A DNA stretch of 20,093 bases from Saccoglossus kowalevskii (Eukaryota; Hemichordata; Enteropneusta; Harrimaniidae), in NCBI RefSeq assembly GCF_000003605.2, contig NW_003137822.1:1027954-1048046 (forward strand), written 5' to 3'. Shown one piece after another: positions 18,420 through 20,093 of the stretch; position 1 is the stretch's first letter; every line of letters begins with the position of its first letter. Both the position numbers and the translations under genes were made by a program. The notes below the pieces were generated by a model. The model had not been told where the DNA came from. It ran no database searches and saw nothing but the letters and a program-made list of their open reading frames with translations.

Positions 18420-19240
18420 GATAATATATAATTGTATATTTCTGACCATCATAACATTTTATGTTTATATTAAGTTATTTTTTCGAATATTTATTTAAGC
18501 AATAAATGAATACAAGGAAAACTGTCTATCCTGATTTACCTTCTGAGAAATCGTTTAAACAAGACGTGCTGAATAAAAGATGCTCAATGCCTTTATATTT
18601 CAGAAAACAAAATGGTGGATAATCATGTGACTATATCCAAATTAGGTAGCAATTTTTACACTGAATGTTCTAAGAGTGGGTCATATAGTGTATATATCGG
18701 TAGTGCGTTAGTTCAACAGACGTGTGTGTGTGTGTTAACAATGTAAGTAATCTGCTAATCATTACTCAACGGGATGCAAATCAGCACAAAATTGCGGCAA
18801 TATTGATGACGTCATTTCAGTATGTTCCTGTGGAAGGATTTTTGGTAATTTTGGTTTCTGGTGTCCTCAGAACCTATACATTACAAAAAAATTTAAATTA
18901 GCCGGTAGTACCTCACTTGCCACCTCAACTATTTTTAAAGCAGATATTGGCCACAATCTGCAGGCCTAATAGTTATATGGGCAAATGATTTACTTGAGCC
19001 ATTGGTAAATTTATGGAATTGATTTTGCTGTGAACAATGTATACATGTATGAACAATTATGTGAATATGGTGTTGTGTGTTATAGGAAGTCTTTTGATTA
19101 TGTCATTTGAATCAAGAAGTACTTGATCGGAAAGAATGATTATATTTGTTCTTTGGCAGTGAATGGCGTATTTGTACTTGACAGTGACCCACCCACTACT
19201 CAATTGTAATTAAATCTTGAGGCACATTGTAAATAACTGG
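18420..19240. other. Non-coding AT-rich DNA with a (GT)7 microsatellite and a CRE-like palindrome
   Basis: An AATAAA occurs near 18500 and could end the + remnant's transcript. (GT)7 lies at 18722-18735. ATGACGTCAT, a perfect CRE-type palindrome, lies at 18806-18815. I see no gene. Confidence 0.45.
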
Positions 19241-19241
19241 C

Positions 19242-19284
19242 GAGAGGATGCTGAAAGCACAACCGTGCATTCAAGCATCCTCTC
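19242..19284. repeat. Strong short hairpin, 18 paired bases with a 4-base loop
   Basis: GAGAGGATGCTGAAAGCAC (19242-19260), loop AACC (19261-19264), and GTGCATTCAAGCATCCTCTC (19265-19284). Eleven outer pairs are perfect; then come a one-base bulge, three pairs, one A-A mismatch and four pairs. It is shorter than a typical animal microRNA precursor (about 60 bases). It could be a small RNA foldback, a miniature element's core, or a decayed inverted repeat. Confidence 0.7.
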
Positions 19285-19782
19285 ATTGAAAATAAACACA
19301 GGTTATGCACATTTACATTATAATGAGGTAAATTAGTGTTGTCAACAGAGTGTCATGATGTGCATGAAACGACTCATGGTGCAAAAGCGCACAAGTGTTG
19401 ACGGAAGACCCAAATGATAAGTATCACCACCAACAACCAATTTGGTAGTAGTTCATATTGCCGAACATATTATATCTTGTTTGTATATATGCAGCAACAA
19501 TAAACTGTACAAAACCAGTAGTTAACTGTTTACAACATTGTACAAGACCCATATCATGCAAAGTTACAGGGTGTCGTACACATATACCCCCTTACTTTTA
19601 GGGTATTGTATGTTCATGCAACTGCCCATTCAGAAGGAATCGGAAATAAAGTAGGTGCAAAGAGACTATATGGAATGTAATTGTACTTCATAGGAATATT
19701 ATTGATGATATCAATCTCATAAGACTAATAGAACCCGTAAAAGTAATGAATTTATCGCATGGCAATGTGCCATCTGACAATG

Positions 19783-19832
19783 TGCAAAGACAGCATTGTT
19801 GGTTTGCATAAGACTGCCCACACACATGCTAT
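19783..19832 (+). repeat. 50-bp direct repeat, copy two (in non-coding DNA)
   Basis: This is a near-identical copy of 18160-18211, about 1.6 kb away and in the same orientation. Here it has no coding context: neither the upstream R/S/P repeats nor the downstream cysteine-rich part is present. No LINE-like tail or clear target-site duplication flanks it. Confidence 0.9.
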
Positions 19833-20093
19833 AAGGAGTAAAATCCTGGAGATCACCAATGACAGGGCTGTAAATGAGTCAACATCAAACCAGAAATATA
19901 GAATGTAAATGCATGAACCTGTTTGCACAGAATACCAGTTCATCCCTCATTATTTATGTGGACCATGTTAAAAAGATCTCAAACCATTATGAGGCCAATG
20001 AAAAACAAATTTGGTGTTTCCAGTATTAGGGTAAAAATATTGGGTAGTTAGGCAGGGATTTTATTATTTTAGAATATTTTTTTTCCCAACATG
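19833..20093. other. Non-coding DNA, nothing recognised
   Basis: The 63-codon minus frame over the repeat has no motif. The remainder is AT-rich and featureless. Confidence 0.45.

Noticed and set aside
13416-18815. TGACGTCA palindromes (CRE cores) at 13416-13423 and 18807-18814
   Set aside because: Exact matches, but an eight-base word is expected now and then in 20 kb, and neither lies at a supported transcription start.
19242-19284. Hairpin as a canonical microRNA precursor
   Set aside because: The foldback is only 43 bases with a 4-base loop, shorter than usual animal precursors. Kept only as a hairpin.
1-20093. CRISPR array, tRNA, rRNA or prokaryotic operon
   Set aside because: No regular spaced direct repeats, no cloverleaf with T-loop consensus, no rRNA-like block, and splice signals throughout indicate a eukaryote.

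Overview
The window looks like a repeat-rich, AT-rich intergenic or intronic stretch from a eukaryote, most likely a marine invertebrate animal. The reasons are GT-AG introns with phase-matched exon edges, no bacterial-style operons or ribosome binding sites, and protein scraps from mobile families common in molluscs, cnidarians, sponges and similar animals. The species cannot be told from the sequence. I find no complete, intact protein-coding gene, no tRNA or rRNA, and no CRISPR array.

Layout: 1-75 is probably the 3' tail of a LINE. About 490-665 carries a small cluster of CCAAT-type boxes. 2390-5720 is a worn Ty3/gypsy-type LTR element running on + (LTR-like promoter, gag-like, protease and partial reverse transcriptase sections, with no recognisable RNase H, integrase or 3' LTR). 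6690-7830 is a GC-richer, LTR-like or promoter-like block with a 35-bp tandem duplication. 7830-9780 is AT-rich and shows no gene. 9780-11160 on the minus strand holds exon-like pieces of an unrecognised gene with good splice edges, decaying towards its 3' end. 11880-12256 is a 21-bp degenerate minisatellite. 12300-13010 is a remnant of an integrase-core (rve-type) transposon protein. 14524-15170 on the minus strand is a decayed PB1-like/coiled-coil/zinc-knuckle gene. 15785-17073 on the minus strand is a two-exon remnant of a Mutator-like (Kolobok-like) DNA transposase with its intron still in place. 17288-18400 on + is an unrecognised, probably mobile-element-derived coding remnant with a 30-bp duplication, a 57-bp Arg/Ser/Pro repeat and a CXC-like cysteine-rich end. 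18400-20093 is non-coding, with a strong hairpin and a 50-bp copy of a piece of that coding remnant.

The genes do not form a pathway. The best reading is a graveyard of unrelated mobile elements and multicopy gene families. The parts most worth a second look are the unknown exons at 9780-11160, the cysteine-rich coding remnant at 17.3-18.4 kb with its nearby 50-bp copy, and the intron-bearing transposase remnant. I found no convincing evidence of a new biological system.
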